A DNA stretch of 64,000 nucleotides from Streptomyces sp. NBC_01276 (lineage in GTDB: Bacteria > Actinomycetota > Actinomycetes > Streptomycetales > Streptomycetaceae): NCBI RefSeq assembly GCF_041435355.1, contig NZ_CP108442.1, positions 4,834,501 through 4,898,500 of the forward strand, given 5' to 3'. The notes below the pieces were generated by a model. It was not told where the DNA came from. It searched no databases and saw only the letters and a list, made by a program, of their open reading frames with translations. Made by a program: the position numbers and the translations under genes. Shown in pieces: positions 37,682-46,607 of this stretch. Numbering within the stretch: the stretch's first letter is position 1; each line of letters opens with the position of its first letter.

Positions 37682-38641
37682 GTGGCGGATCCGCTGATCT
37701 CGTTGGACGGGATCGAGAAGGTTTTCGACGTACGCCGTCGGGTGGGGCTGATGCGTCGGGAGAAACGGCAGGTCAGGGCCGTCGACGGGATCAGCTTCGA
37801 GGTCGCCCGGGGTGAGGTGGTCGGCTACATCGGGCCCAACGGCGCGGGGAAGTCCACCACCATCAAGATGCTGACGGGCATCCTCACCCCGAGCGGCGGC
37901 CGGCTGCGCGTCGCGGGCATCGACCCGGCGCGGGAGCGGATGCGGCTCGCGCACCGCATCGGAGTGGTGTTCGGGCAGCGCACCACGCTGTGGTGGGACC
38001 TGCCGCTGAAGGACTCGTACGGGCTGATGAGGCGGATGTACCGGATCCCGGAGGCGAGGTTCGCGCGGAACATGGAGCGGTGCGTCGAGCAGCTGGACCT
38101 GGCGGCGTTGCTGGACGTGCCGGTGCGTCAGCTGTCGCTCGGGCAGCGGATGCGCGGGGACATCGCGGCGGCGCTGCTGCACGATCCGGAGGTGCTGTAC
38201 CTGGACGAGCCGACGATCGGGCTGGACGTGGTCAGCAAGGCGAAGGTACGGGGCTTCCTGCGGGAGTTGAACGAGGAGCTCGGGACCACGGTGCTGCTGA
38301 CCACGCACGACCTCCAGGACATCGAGCAGCTGTGCGAGCGGGTGATGGTGATCGACCACGGGCGCCTGATGTACGACGGGGCGCTGGGCGGGCTGCACGC
38401 GCTGGGGGAGGGCGAGCGGACACTGGTGGTCGACCTGGAGCGGGAGCTCGCGCCGGTCGAGGTGCCGGGGGCGCGGGTGGTGAAGGTCGAGGGGGCCCGG
38501 CAGTGGCTGGCGTTCCCCGCGGGGGTGTCGGCGGCGCCGCTGGTGGCGGAGGTGGCGGGGCGGTACCCGCTGCTGGACCTGTCGGTGCGGGAGCCGGACA
38601 TCGAGGACGTGATCGCGCGGATGTACGCGGGGCGGGGGTGA
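37682..38641 (+). CDS. ABC transporter ATP-binding protein
   Basis: This 319-residue ATPase has Walker A GPNGAGKST, Q-loop VVFGQRTTLWWDLP, signature LSLGQRMRG, Walker B VLYLDEPTIGLD and switch His TTHDL. The LSLGQ signature and the following C-terminal domain are typical of the ABC-2 exporters paired with DUF990-type permeases. The GTG start, two bases after the permease stop, follows GGGGAG. Confidence 0.92.
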   Translation: MADPLISLDGIEKVFDVRRRVGLMRREKRQVRAVDGISFEVARGEVVGYIGPNGAGKSTTIKMLTGILTPSGGRLRVAGIDPARERMRLAHRIGVVFGQRTTLWWDLPLKDSYGLMRRMYRIPEARFARNMERCVEQLDLAALLDVPVRQLSLGQRMRGDIAAALLHDPEVLYLDEPTIGLDVVSKAKVRGFLRELNEELGTTVLLTTHDLQDIEQLCERVMVIDHGRLMYDGALGGLHALGEGERTLVVDLERELAPVEVPGARVVKVEGARQWLAFPAGVSAAPLVAEVAGRYPLLDLSVREPDIEDVIARMYAGRG

Positions 38642-38700
38642 GTGGCCGGTGGGGGCGGAGCCGGGGCCTGCGGGGCATTCAACTGGGCCGCGTCTCTGCA

Positions 38701-38706
38701 TAGGGT
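38701..38706 (+). promoter_or_regulatory. Minus-10 element of a probable leaderless DUF1707 transcript
   Basis: TAGGGT lies 7 bases before the ATG of the following gene, with no Shine-Dalgarno sequence. Confidence 0.5.
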
Positions 38707-38713
38707 GGCCCAC

Positions 38714-39559
38714 ATGAGTGACGAGCGGCCGCAGAAGCCATCGCTGGACAAGCCCTCGCTGGACAAGCCCCCGGCGGAGATGGCGGCGCCGGAGAAGGCG
38801 GCGCTGGACGAGCCGTCGCCGGAGCCCTCGCTGGAGAAGCCGTCGCCGGACAGGCTCTCGCTGGAGAAGCCCTCGGCGGAGAAGGCGGCGCCCGCGCGGT
38901 CGGAGGCGGCGGTGCCCGCGATGAGGGCGTCCGACGCCGACCGCGAACGGGTGGTGGAACGGCTGCGCGACGCCGTCGCCGAGGGCAGGCTCGACCTGGA
39001 GGAGTTCGAGGAGCGGCTGGAGGCGGCGTACGGGTCCCGGACGTACGCGGAGCTCGAACCGCTGACCCGCGACCTGCCGCCCGTACCCGGCCCGTCGCTG
39101 CCCGGCGCCGCCCCCGCGACCGCGCAGGCGCCGGGCGGAGCCGCCTGGCCGGGCCGGATCGGCGGCTCCGGGACCTCGTCCACGGCGGTCGCCGTCATGT
39201 CGGGCTTCCAGCGCAAGGGCCGCTGGGTCGTCCCGGCGCGCTTCAACGCGGTGGCCGTCTGGGGCGGCGGTGAGCTCGATCTGCGCGAGGCGGACTTCGC
39301 GGAGCGCGAGGTGGTCATCACCTGCGTGGCGATCATGGGCGGCATCCAGATCACGGTCCCGCCGGGCGTGCAGGTCGACGTACGGGGCATCGGGATCATG
39401 GGCGCCTTCGACCACAGCGGCACCCAGACCGTGCCGCAGCCGGGCGCCCCGCGGGTGATCGTGAACGGGCTGGCCTTCTGGGGCGGGGTGGAGGTCCGCA
39501 CCAAGGCGCCGAAGGGCTCGAAGCCGCTGGACGGCGACAGGCCGCGCAAGGAGCTCTAG
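38714..39559 (+). CDS. DUF1707 and cell-wall-active-antibiotic-response domain protein
   Basis: This 281-residue protein starts with about 60 residues of degenerate LDKPS/LEKPSPD repeats. A DUF1707 (SHOCT-like) module follows (MRASDADRERVVERLRDAVAEGRLDLEEFEERLEAAYGSRTYAELEPLTRDLP), then a beta-helical C-terminal domain (ELDLREADFAEREVVITCVAIMGGIQITVPPGV) related to LiaF/YvqF-type proteins. It has no membrane segment. Such proteins are linked with envelope stress, but the function is not established. Confidence 0.8.
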   Translation: MSDERPQKPSLDKPSLDKPPAEMAAPEKAALDEPSPEPSLEKPSPDRLSLEKPSAEKAAPARSEAAVPAMRASDADRERVVERLRDAVAEGRLDLEEFEERLEAAYGSRTYAELEPLTRDLPPVPGPSLPGAAPATAQAPGGAAWPGRIGGSGTSSTAVAVMSGFQRKGRWVVPARFNAVAVWGGGELDLREADFAEREVVITCVAIMGGIQITVPPGVQVDVRGIGIMGAFDHSGTQTVPQPGAPRVIVNGLAFWGGVEVRTKAPKGSKPLDGDRPRKEL

Positions 39560-39631
39560 CCGTCGTACGCGCCGCACCCGCCGTCGTACGGCGCGCCGGG
39601 AACTCCCCGAGCCTCCCGGGAGTCGGATGCT

Positions 39632-41149
39632 ATGCAGACAAAACCGGCCACCGGGGGAAGGCAGGAGCACGTGGACAGCGTGAAGAGCGGCGACGGTGAC
39701 GGCGGCGAGGTTGACGGCGGTGGCGGTGGCGGTGGCGGTGGCGGCGGTGGCGGTGGCGGCGCGGACGGTGGCCTGAGCGGCGTCGACCGCGGCCGGGGCC
39801 ACGGCGGTGCCGCGGGTGACGCCGGGGGCGATGCCGCGGGCGTCCGTACGAGGGCGCGCGCCGCGCCCCCGCCGGCCCGCGGCGCGTTCGTCTTCAGCGC
39901 GGCGGACGAGGAGCGGCGGCACGGCGTACGCCGGATGAAGACCACCGCGACGGGACTGCTGCTCCTGGTCGCGCTGGTGTACGTGCTGGCCAAGTACGCC
40001 CAGCACGCGTGGGGCGCGGGCGGCTGGGCCGGGTACGTCGCGGCCGCCGCCGAGGCCGGCATGGTCGGTGCCCTCGCCGACTGGTTCGCGGTCACGGCGC
40101 TGTTCCGGCGGCCCCTCGGCCTGCCGATCCCGCACACCGCGATCATCCCGACCAAGAAGGACCAGCTCGGCGTCTCCCTCGGGGAGTTCGTCGGGGAGAA
40201 CTTCCTCTCCGCCGACGTGGTGCGCGCCCGGCTGCACGCGCTCGGGATCGGAGGCCGGCTCGGCGCCTGGCTGGCCGAGCCGGAGCACGCCGACCGGGTC
40301 ACGGCCGAGCTCGCCACGGCGCTGCGCGGGGCCCTGACGGTGCTGCGGGACTCCGATGTGCAGGCCGTCGTGGGGGAGGCGATCACGCGGCGCGCGGAGA
40401 CCGCCGAGATCGCGCCGGGCCTCGGCAAGACCCTGGAGCGGGTCGTCACCGACGGCGGCCACCACCGGGCCGTCGACCTCGTCTGCGCGAAGGCCCACGA
40501 CTGGCTCGTCACCCACGGGGACTCGGTGATGGACGCCGTCCAGGGCGGCGCCCCCGGCTGGACCCCGCGTTTCGTGGACCGCAAGATCGGCGACCGCGTG
40601 TACAAGGAGCTGCTGCGCTTCGTCACGGAGATGCGGGACATGCCGAACCACCCGGCGCGGGGGGCGGTGGACCGCTTCCTCACGGACTTCGCGGCCGACC
40701 TCCAGTCCGACACCGCGACGCGGGCGCGGGTGGAGCGGCTCAAGTCCGAGATCCTGGCGCGGGCCGAGGTGCAGGACGTGATCGCCTCCGCCTGGACGGC
40801 CGTCCGGTCGATGATGATCTCGGCGGCGGAGGACGAGCGGAGCGAGCTGCGGCTGCGGGTCCGGTCGTCCCTGATGTCCCTGGGGGCGCGGCTGGCGACC
40901 GACGGGCGTCTGCAGGGGAAGGTCGAGAGCTGGATCGAGGGGGCGGTGGTGTACGTGGTCACCACCTACCGCGCCGAGATCACCTCGCTGATCACCGACA
41001 CGGTGGCGGGCTGGGACGCGGAGCACACCTCCCGCAAGATCGAGGCCCACATCGGCCGCGACCTCCAGTTCATCCGCATCAACGGCACGGTGGTCGGCGC
41101 CCTGGCGGGCCTCTTGATCTACACGATCTCCCAAGCCTTCGGCGCCTGA
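39632..41149 (+). CDS. DUF445 family membrane protein with oligo-glycine N-terminus
   Basis: This protein of up to 505 residues has an N-terminal region with a run of about 15 Gly encoded by GGCGGTGGC-type repeats. A membrane helix (TTATGLLLLVALVYVLA) and the DUF445 core follow (EAGMVGALADWFAVTALFRRPLGLPIPHTAIIPTKKDQLG), with a C-terminal membrane helix. The ATG with GGGAG 9 bases upstream was used; a GTG 39 bases later, just after AGGAG, is nearly as good. The function of DUF445 is unknown; envelope maintenance is suspected. Confidence 0.8.
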   Translation: MQTKPATGGRQEHVDSVKSGDGDGGEVDGGGGGGGGGGGGGGGADGGLSGVDRGRGHGGAAGDAGGDAAGVRTRARAAPPPARGAFVFSAADEERRHGVRRMKTTATGLLLLVALVYVLAKYAQHAWGAGGWAGYVAAAAEAGMVGALADWFAVTALFRRPLGLPIPHTAIIPTKKDQLGVSLGEFVGENFLSADVVRARLHALGIGGRLGAWLAEPEHADRVTAELATALRGALTVLRDSDVQAVVGEAITRRAETAEIAPGLGKTLERVVTDGGHHRAVDLVCAKAHDWLVTHGDSVMDAVQGGAPGWTPRFVDRKIGDRVYKELLRFVTEMRDMPNHPARGAVDRFLTDFAADLQSDTATRARVERLKSEILARAEVQDVIASAWTAVRSMMISAAEDERSELRLRVRSSLMSLGARLATDGRLQGKVESWIEGAVVYVVTTYRAEITSLITDTVAGWDAEHTSRKIEAHIGRDLQFIRINGTVVGALAGLLIYTISQAFGA

Positions 41150-41272
41150 CCCCTCCCGGGTCCTTCCGGCCGCCGAAGTCCGGGCCCTCCGGCCGCCGCG
41201 AGGCCACCCCTGACCCGGTGCCGGACCGGCCCCACTGTCCCCGCGGCCAGGCCCGGTCCGGCCCGCATACGG

Positions 41273-41371
41273 GTCAGCCGCGGTCGGCCCGTACGCAGGT
41301 CAGCCGCGGTCGGCCCGCGACGTACGGGCCAGCCGCGGCCGGCCCGTACGTGGGTCAGCCGCGGTCGGCGA
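41273..41371. repeat. Tandem repeat overlapping the 3' end of a small membrane-protein gene
   Basis: Four imperfect copies of a 23-28-base unit, core CAGCCGCGGTCGGCCCGTACG, stand head to tail. The last copy contains the stop codon and final codons of the neighbouring minus-strand gene, so the repeat seems to have grown by duplication of that gene end. Confidence 0.7.
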
Positions 41372-41654
41372 CCGCCCAGGACGTCGCCGCGACGACCCCG
41401 GCCGCGCCGATGACCGCCGGCCAGGCGCCGACCTTCTTCGCCAGCGGGTGCGCCCCCGCGAAGCCGGCCAGGTAGAGCGCCCCCAGCCCGGCCGCCGCCG
41501 GGGTGCCGCCCCGGCGGTGCCATTCCCGTCCGGCCACGAGCCCGGCCGCGCCGAGCACGACGCCGCCCAGCGGCCGCTTCTTGGTCCAGCGGGCGACGGC
41601 GTAGCCGCCGACCAGGCCGGCGGCCGCCACCACGGAACTCGGTACCCGCGCCAT
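41355..41654 (-). CDS. Small hydrophobic Gly/Ala-rich membrane protein, unknown function
   Basis: This 99-residue protein (MARVPSSVVAAAGLVGGYAVARWTKKRPLGG) has three or four short hydrophobic stretches with Gly-rich turns and positively charged loops. I do not recognise the family. The end of the gene lies in a tandem repeat. Confidence 0.6.
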   Translation of the reverse strand: MARVPSSVVAAAGLVGGYAVARWTKKRPLGGVVLGAAGLVAGREWHRRGGTPAAAGLGALYLAGFAGAHPLAKKVGAWPAVIGAAGVVAATSWAVADRG

Positions 41655-41722
41655 GTCGAACTCCCTCGTTCTTCTTGTCTGCTGATTCGATCATTCGATC
41701 ATTCGATGGGTCGCCTACGAGG

Positions 41723-41983
41723 CTAACGCGGGCCCCTCGACGCCCGCCGGACACCCACCGCCCCGAGCAGGAGCACGGCCCCGCCGACCACGGCGTCCGG
41801 CACCGCCTCCCGCACCGCGCGCGGCAGCAGCGCCACGATCCCGAGGACGAGGAGGAACGCGAGCGCGCACCGGCCCGTCGCCCGCAGCAGTCTGTCCACG
41901 GGCTGCTCAACGCCCCACACCCGTCCGCGACACGGACGCCGCGCGGCCGATTTGTCGCACACTCGCCGTTTCTGCGCACCCAC
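41723..41983 (-). CDS. Small membrane protein, start uncertain
   Basis: The frame encodes up to 86 residues with two hydrophobic segments (CALAFLLVLGIVALL, AVVGGAVLLLGAVGV). A GTG 84 bases further in would give a 58-residue version that keeps both segments. No clear ribosome-binding site decides the start. Codon pattern and membrane profile support a real gene, but only moderately. Confidence 0.4.
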   Translation of the reverse strand: MGAQKRRVCDKSAARRPCRGRVWGVEQPVDRLLRATGRCALAFLLVLGIVALLPRAVREAVPDAVVGGAVLLLGAVGVRRASRGPR

Positions 41984-42089
41984 GGGAGCGGGAACTTCCT
42001 GGGCGTAGATTCGGTCTTCCAGGAGGAAACCCCCTCAACTCACCACCCGCCACCCGCACCCCACCCATCCCCCCCCAGGAGCCGACAGC

Positions 42090-42632
42090 GTGATCTCTTA
42101 CGGACGGGCCGTCCTCGACCTCGCGGACGAGCTGGTCGACGCCTACGCGGACGTCTTCTCCGCGCCACCCTGGAACGAAGGCGAAGAAACCATTCGCCAG
42201 TTCTCGACGCGCCTCCAGGCGGACGTCCGGCGCCCCGGTTTCCGTACGGCCTTCGCCCAGTCCGCGACCGGCATCGACGGGTTCGCCACCGGCTGGCTGA
42301 CCGGCGCCCCCTTCCCGCGCACCCGCGCCTACCCGCAGGTCGCCGCCCAGCTCGGCGCGGAACGGGTCCGGGAACTCCTCGTCGGGGCGCTGGAGATAGA
42401 CGAACTCGCCGTACGCGCCTACGCGCGCGGCCACGGCACCGGCCGGGCCCTGCTCACCGAGATCACCGCGGACGCCCCGCAGCGCCGGGCCTGGCTGCTG
42501 ACCTCGCGGCTGGCCACGGACACGGTGGCCACGTACCGCCGCCTGGGCTGGCACGAGGTGTCCGCCCTCCCGGGCACCGAGAGCGGCGTGGTCGTCTTCC
42601 TGTCCCCCGATCACCCGGGCCGCGACAGGTAG
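42090..42632 (+). CDS. GNAT-family acetyltransferase
   Basis: This 180-residue protein has the GNAT core: LEIDELAVRAYARGHGTGRALLTEI (acetyl-CoA loop with RGHGTG) and a C-terminal YRRLGWHEV. The substrate is unknown. The GTG start follows CCAGGAG. Confidence 0.82.
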   Translation: MISYGRAVLDLADELVDAYADVFSAPPWNEGEETIRQFSTRLQADVRRPGFRTAFAQSATGIDGFATGWLTGAPFPRTRAYPQVAAQLGAERVRELLVGALEIDELAVRAYARGHGTGRALLTEITADAPQRRAWLLTSRLATDTVATYRRLGWHEVSALPGTESGVVVFLSPDHPGRDR

Positions 42633-42661
42633 ACCGCCGCCCGCACGGGCATACCGGGGCC

Positions 42662-43663
42662 GTGATCACGCTCAAGGAACCCGTACCGGTGGCCCGTCGC
42701 CAGCTCGGCCTCGCCACCCGCCACCAGCTCATCACCACCGCCGGGATCCCCGGCGCCACACTCACTTCCCGCACCCGCCCCGGCGGCCCCTGGCAACGCC
42801 TGCTGCCCCGGGTCTACCTCCTCCAGACCGGCCCGCCGGACCACCGCCAACGGGCCCTGGCCGCTGTCCTGTACGCCGCCGAGCCCGCCGCGGACCCGCT
42901 CTCCGGCGACACGGCGGCCCTCACCGGCGCCGCCGCCCTCGCCCTCCTCGGCATCCGGGACGCTCCGGACGTCCCCGCCGACGTCGTGATCCGCGCCCCG
43001 CGCCGGCTCGCCGCGCTCCCGCAGGTCCGGCCCCGGCCCACCAGCCGCTGGCCCCGCACCCTCACGGTGTCCGGCATCCCCAGCACCCGCCCGGTCCGGG
43101 CCGCCGCCGACTTCGCCGCGCGCGCGCCCCACCCCGACCGGATCCGCTCGGTACTGGCCCAGGTCGTCCAGGCCGGCTGGTGCCACCCGCACGACCTGCA
43201 CGCCGAACTCCGCGCCTCCCGCCTCCTGGCCCGTCCCGAGATCCGCGCGGCGGCGACGGAACTCCTCGCCGGGGTCCGCTCGGTCGCCGAGGCCCGCGCC
43301 CGCGACGTCCTCACCGGTACCGACCTCCCCACCCCCCTGTGGAACGCCCGCCTCTACACCCCGGACGGCACCTTCCTGGCCACCCCGGACGCCTACTGGC
43401 CCGACGAGGGCGTGGCCCTGGAGGTCGACTCGGCGGAGTACCACTACACCCGCGACGCCTGGCAGGCCACACTCCGGCGCCGGCTGCGCCTGGAGTCCCA
43501 CGGGGTCCTGGTGGTCAGCGCGACCCCGTCGATGATCCGCGACACCCCGGCGGAAGTCATCGCGGCCCTCCGCACCCTCCTCACCCTCACCACCCCCCGC
43601 CGAACCCCACCCACAGCCCTGGCCCGCGGCCACCAACAGCTGGCCCTGCCCTTGGATTCCTAA
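42662..43663 (+). CDS. AbiEi-like wHTH protein with C-terminal nuclease-like domain
   Basis: This 333-residue protein begins with a segment resembling AbiEi antitoxin N-termini (RRQLGLATRHQLITTAGIPGATLTSR, WQRLLPRVYLL) and a central domain with ALTGAAALALLGI. It ends with a region like DUF559/Vsr-type endonucleases (PDAYWPDEGVALEVDSAEYHY, RRLRLESHGVLVVSATP), where Asp and Glu could form a PD-(D/E)xK site. No AbiEii-type toxin is adjacent. Such proteins are widespread in actinobacteria and uncharacterised. Confidence 0.65.
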   Translation: MITLKEPVPVARRQLGLATRHQLITTAGIPGATLTSRTRPGGPWQRLLPRVYLLQTGPPDHRQRALAAVLYAAEPAADPLSGDTAALTGAAALALLGIRDAPDVPADVVIRAPRRLAALPQVRPRPTSRWPRTLTVSGIPSTRPVRAAADFAARAPHPDRIRSVLAQVVQAGWCHPHDLHAELRASRLLARPEIRAAATELLAGVRSVAEARARDVLTGTDLPTPLWNARLYTPDGTFLATPDAYWPDEGVALEVDSAEYHYTRDAWQATLRRRLRLESHGVLVVSATPSMIRDTPAEVIAALRTLLTLTTPRRTPPTALARGHQQLALPLDS

Positions 43664-43719
43664 GCGAGCGAGGGCGTGGTCACGATGCTCTAAAGACTAA
43701 GAGGGGGGCGACCAGGTCG

Positions 43720-43778
43720 TTTCCTTCAGATCGCCTCGCCTCCATCTTCATCTGGTCAGCGAGGTGATCCGAAGGAAA
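43720..43778. terminator. Long imperfect inverted repeat downstream of the DUF262 gene
   Basis: Arms of 20 bases (43720-43739 and 43759-43778) match except at two positions. It overlaps the region just after the DUF262 stop at 43783 and could be its terminator or the edge of an inserted segment. Confidence 0.5.
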
Positions 43779-43782
43779 GGCC

Positions 43783-45504
43783 CTAGTGGGTCGCTTCGCG
43801 CTGAATGACCTTCCCTGTGGCCTCCTCGATGAGCTGGATAACGATTTCCAGCCGCTCATCCAGGAACATTGAGTAGTCATCATTCAGGAGTCCGCCAGCC
43901 GGCTGGCCCGCGATGGCGTGTGACGCCAGGACGTCCGCCAGTCGGTGCTCACCATAGGCAGTCTTCATCTTCTCCATGTATGTGCTCGGCGCGTGGCTCG
44001 CGATGATTCGGTTTGTTTCCCCGTCTATGAGGGCGCGGTTGAGCATCAGCTCGGAGCTTTCCGAATTTGACTGTTTGGCGAGATATGCCTTCGGGAAAAT
44101 GTGGTGCGACTCGGCCTCAAGCGCGCGAGTCGCCGTCATGCTCTGGCCGGTGTGGAAGTCGGCGGCCCTGTTTTTGATGAGTAGGCAGATCAGGCCAGAG
44201 TATAGCGCCTTACGTCGCACCGTTGCCGTGCGCAGGGTCGTTGCGTTGATGGGTAGCTCGTTGACGGCTTCGGGTGCCTCGCTCTCACCGTTGACGATCC
44301 ACTTGGCGAGACGTGAGTAGTCGGCCCCCATCTGACTGTTGGCGCCCTGGTCGTAATTGGTTGTGAAGGTGCTAGCCCAGAAGAACCGTTGGAGTCGACG
44401 CAGAGCCTGGGATCGCTCCAGTGGCTTCAGTTCCTTCTGTTTATCCCAAACGGCAGCCATCGGCGTGAGGAGCATTCCATACGGGAGCCACTTCTGGGTG
44501 GTGACCCCGCAGTCGGCCTGCAGCATCCCAATCACGCCCGCAAACCCTGCGGTCGCGCTTTCCCAGTGGGATTTAATATCATCGCCGCTCAGCTTCTTGA
44601 GGACGTCTGACCGCTGGGCGCTACCGCGCACTCTCAGGCAGATGGCCTGCAGTACGTTGTATGGGTCAATGCGGAATTCCTTGAGGGCCTTATGGTTTGC
44701 CTCAGCCTCGTCCCAGAGGTCGCGAAGGTTTACTCCCTGAGGAAAAAAGCGCGCCGTTAGGAGTTCGAACGGACCCAGTGGCTTCCCGGTCCTGTTTAGC
44801 GTCTCAAAGATAGTGCAAACGGCATCCATGGAAGTTGAGCTGGGGAGGGTGAGAACGGGGAGGCCGTATGTTTTGAGCGGGCTAATGTACTTGTCCCGCA
44901 TCTCGCGGTATAGGCTTTTCGCTTCCTTCGCGGTGAGCGGAAGTTTCGAGTCGTTTCCTATCGTTTCCGCATAGTCGTCCAGCCAGTCGTCGAACTGGTG
45001 AACGTCGCAGATAGGGAGATGGGATGAGGTGAGCTTCTGGAATTTGCTGCCCGATTTGGTTGCGGCAGGCATGGAGAAGATCGCCTTTTCGAAATCCACG
45101 TCCGGGACTTCGCGCACGGTGCGCGACGGGATGTCGACGAACTCGTCGACTTTGATGAAATATCGCTCGTCGCCCGATCCCGTGAGGGCTTGGTAAAGAG
45201 AGGTGAGGCGCTGCTGGCCGTCGAGGACTAGCGTTGACGGTGGGCTGCTTGAGGCCGTGGGGGCTCCGTCGAAGCTTCGACTGGCGAAAGCTTGCCCCTC
45301 CCCCTGTTCCCAGAAAAGCAGCGTCCCTACGGGGTAGCGGGACATGATGGAACCGAGGAGTTCTGCGGTGCGAGTGGAATCCCACACGAAGTCGCGTTGA
45401 AAGTCGGGGAGGGCGATTTCCCGGCTTTGAATGCGTGTCACAATATTCAGTACCTGAAGTGGATTGGTCTGAAAAATTGGATCGGATTCGTATGCGCTGG
45501 TCAT
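43783..45504 (-). CDS. DUF262 and HNH (GmrSD-like) protein, probable defence nuclease
   Basis: This 573-residue protein has an N-terminal DUF262 domain with the nucleotide-related motif DGQQR at residues 95-99 (STLVLDGQQRLTSLYQAL) and ALPDFQRDFVW. Its C-terminal HNH-type region carries ESHHIFPKAYL and NRALIDGETNRIIAS. These are the GmrS and GmrD halves of type IV restriction of modified phage DNA fused in one chain, although DUF262 proteins have other roles too. Base composition is clearly lower in GC than neighbours, with codons rare in Streptomyces (for example ATA, TTA-type AT-rich codons), indicating acquisition. Confidence 0.8.
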   Translation of the reverse strand: MTSAYESDPIFQTNPLQVLNIVTRIQSREIALPDFQRDFVWDSTRTAELLGSIMSRYPVGTLLFWEQGEGQAFASRSFDGAPTASSSPPSTLVLDGQQRLTSLYQALTGSGDERYFIKVDEFVDIPSRTVREVPDVDFEKAIFSMPAATKSGSKFQKLTSSHLPICDVHQFDDWLDDYAETIGNDSKLPLTAKEAKSLYREMRDKYISPLKTYGLPVLTLPSSTSMDAVCTIFETLNRTGKPLGPFELLTARFFPQGVNLRDLWDEAEANHKALKEFRIDPYNVLQAICLRVRGSAQRSDVLKKLSGDDIKSHWESATAGFAGVIGMLQADCGVTTQKWLPYGMLLTPMAAVWDKQKELKPLERSQALRRLQRFFWASTFTTNYDQGANSQMGADYSRLAKWIVNGESEAPEAVNELPINATTLRTATVRRKALYSGLICLLIKNRAADFHTGQSMTATRALEAESHHIFPKAYLAKQSNSESSELMLNRALIDGETNRIIASHAPSTYMEKMKTAYGEHRLADVLASHAIAGQPAGGLLNDDYSMFLDERLEIVIQLIEEATGKVIQREATH

Positions 45505-45558
45505 GGATTCCTTTGCGGTCTCAAGTCGTCTGTCGACAGGGAAGTGCCTAGTGTTTCG

Positions 45559-46560
45559 TTATTTCGTGTCCCCGTGGCATTCCGCGTAGGGCTTGCCCGA
45601 GGTGCACCAGCAGGGGGTGGTGGGGGTGGGGGGCCAGGGGGTGGCCTTGCCGCGGGCCGCGAGGGTGGTGGCGTATTCCGCCAGGAGGGAGGGGGAGGCC
45701 GGGGAGGTCTTCTCCGAGGCGGCGAAGGCCTCGTAGGAGGGGACGCTGCCCGTGACGATGCCGAGGTTGGTGGTGCCCGAGGCGGCCAGGGCGCGCAGCG
45801 AGGCTTCGGTGGCTGCGAGGTGGGCCGCGTGGGACGGGTACTCCGCCGCGAGCGTGGGGTAGGAGGCGACGAGTTCCGCGAGCTCGCGCTGGGGCCAGTG
45901 GAGGATCGCCACCGGGAAGGGGCGCGAGAGGGCGGCGCGGCGGTCGCCCAGTTCGGCGCGCAGGCGGGCGATCTCGGCGCGCAGTTCCGCCGGGTCGTCG
46001 GAGCCCAGGGCCCAGATGCGCTTCGGGTCGTGGAGTTCGTCGAGGGGGATCGGGCCCGAGTGGCGGGTGTCGGCGACCATGTCCCAGTCGTCGTGCGGGA
46101 GTCCGAGGAGGCGGCGTACGCGGTGGCGGCCGGTGAGGAGGGCCGCGGTGGAGCGGGTGAGGGGGGTGTCCTCCGAGGTGAGGAGGGTGGCCGCCTCGGT
46201 GAAGCACTCGTGCGAGGCCTCCAGCTCGTCGTGGGCCTCCAGGGCTTCCGCGATCACCTCCCAGGGCGCCGGGTCCGCGGGGGCGGCGGCGCGGATGCCC
46301 GAGATCAGGGCGCGGGCCTCGGCCTCGTGGCCGTACTCCCAGAGGTTCGCGGCCTGCAGGGCCTTGATGAGGTGCGGGTTCGCGGGTGCGTCGGCCAGGA
46401 GTTGGTCGTAGAGGGTGCTCGCCCGCTCGCGTGCGTCGCCCAGTTCGAGGTGGGCCGCGGCCTGGAGGAGCAAGGGCTCCTGGTCCTCGGGATAGCGGGT
46501 CGCCGTGCGGATGAGGCGCTCGGCTTCGGCGATGTGCTCGGCAGGCGTGTCGGGGCGCAT
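45559..46560 (-). CDS. TPR protein with C-terminal SEC-C zinc-binding motif
   Basis: This 333-residue protein has TPR-like helices in the first 130 residues (LIRTATRYPEDQEPLLLQAAAHLELGDARERASTLYDQLLADAP) and ends with the SEC-C motif PCWCTSGKPYAECHG, a C-x-C-x8-C-H zinc site like the SecA tail. SEC-C proteins often bind ribosomes or SecA/SecB-type partners. The specific role is unknown. Confidence 0.82.
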   Translation of the reverse strand: MRPDTPAEHIAEAERLIRTATRYPEDQEPLLLQAAAHLELGDARERASTLYDQLLADAPANPHLIKALQAANLWEYGHEAEARALISGIRAAAPADPAPWEVIAEALEAHDELEASHECFTEAATLLTSEDTPLTRSTAALLTGRHRVRRLLGLPHDDWDMVADTRHSGPIPLDELHDPKRIWALGSDDPAELRAEIARLRAELGDRRAALSRPFPVAILHWPQRELAELVASYPTLAAEYPSHAAHLAATEASLRALAASGTTNLGIVTGSVPSYEAFAASEKTSPASPSLLAEYATTLAARGKATPWPPTPTTPCWCTSGKPYAECHGDTK

Positions 46561-46607
46561 GGTTCACACCGTACTGCCGCTGGTCAGTTGAGGGGGGAGG
46601 TCTTAAG

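Noticed and set aside
37676..41134. Very long minus-strand reading frame of 1152 codons
   Set aside because: It is antisense to the ABC ATPase, DUF1707 and DUF445 genes, has repetitive Arg/Pro/His-rich composition and crosses three well-supported genes; a normal artefact of high-GC DNA.
41675..42661. Upstream extension of the AbiEi-like gene
   Set aside because: The frame runs through the acetyltransferase gene and two small minus-strand genes; GTG 42662 gives the expected N-terminus.
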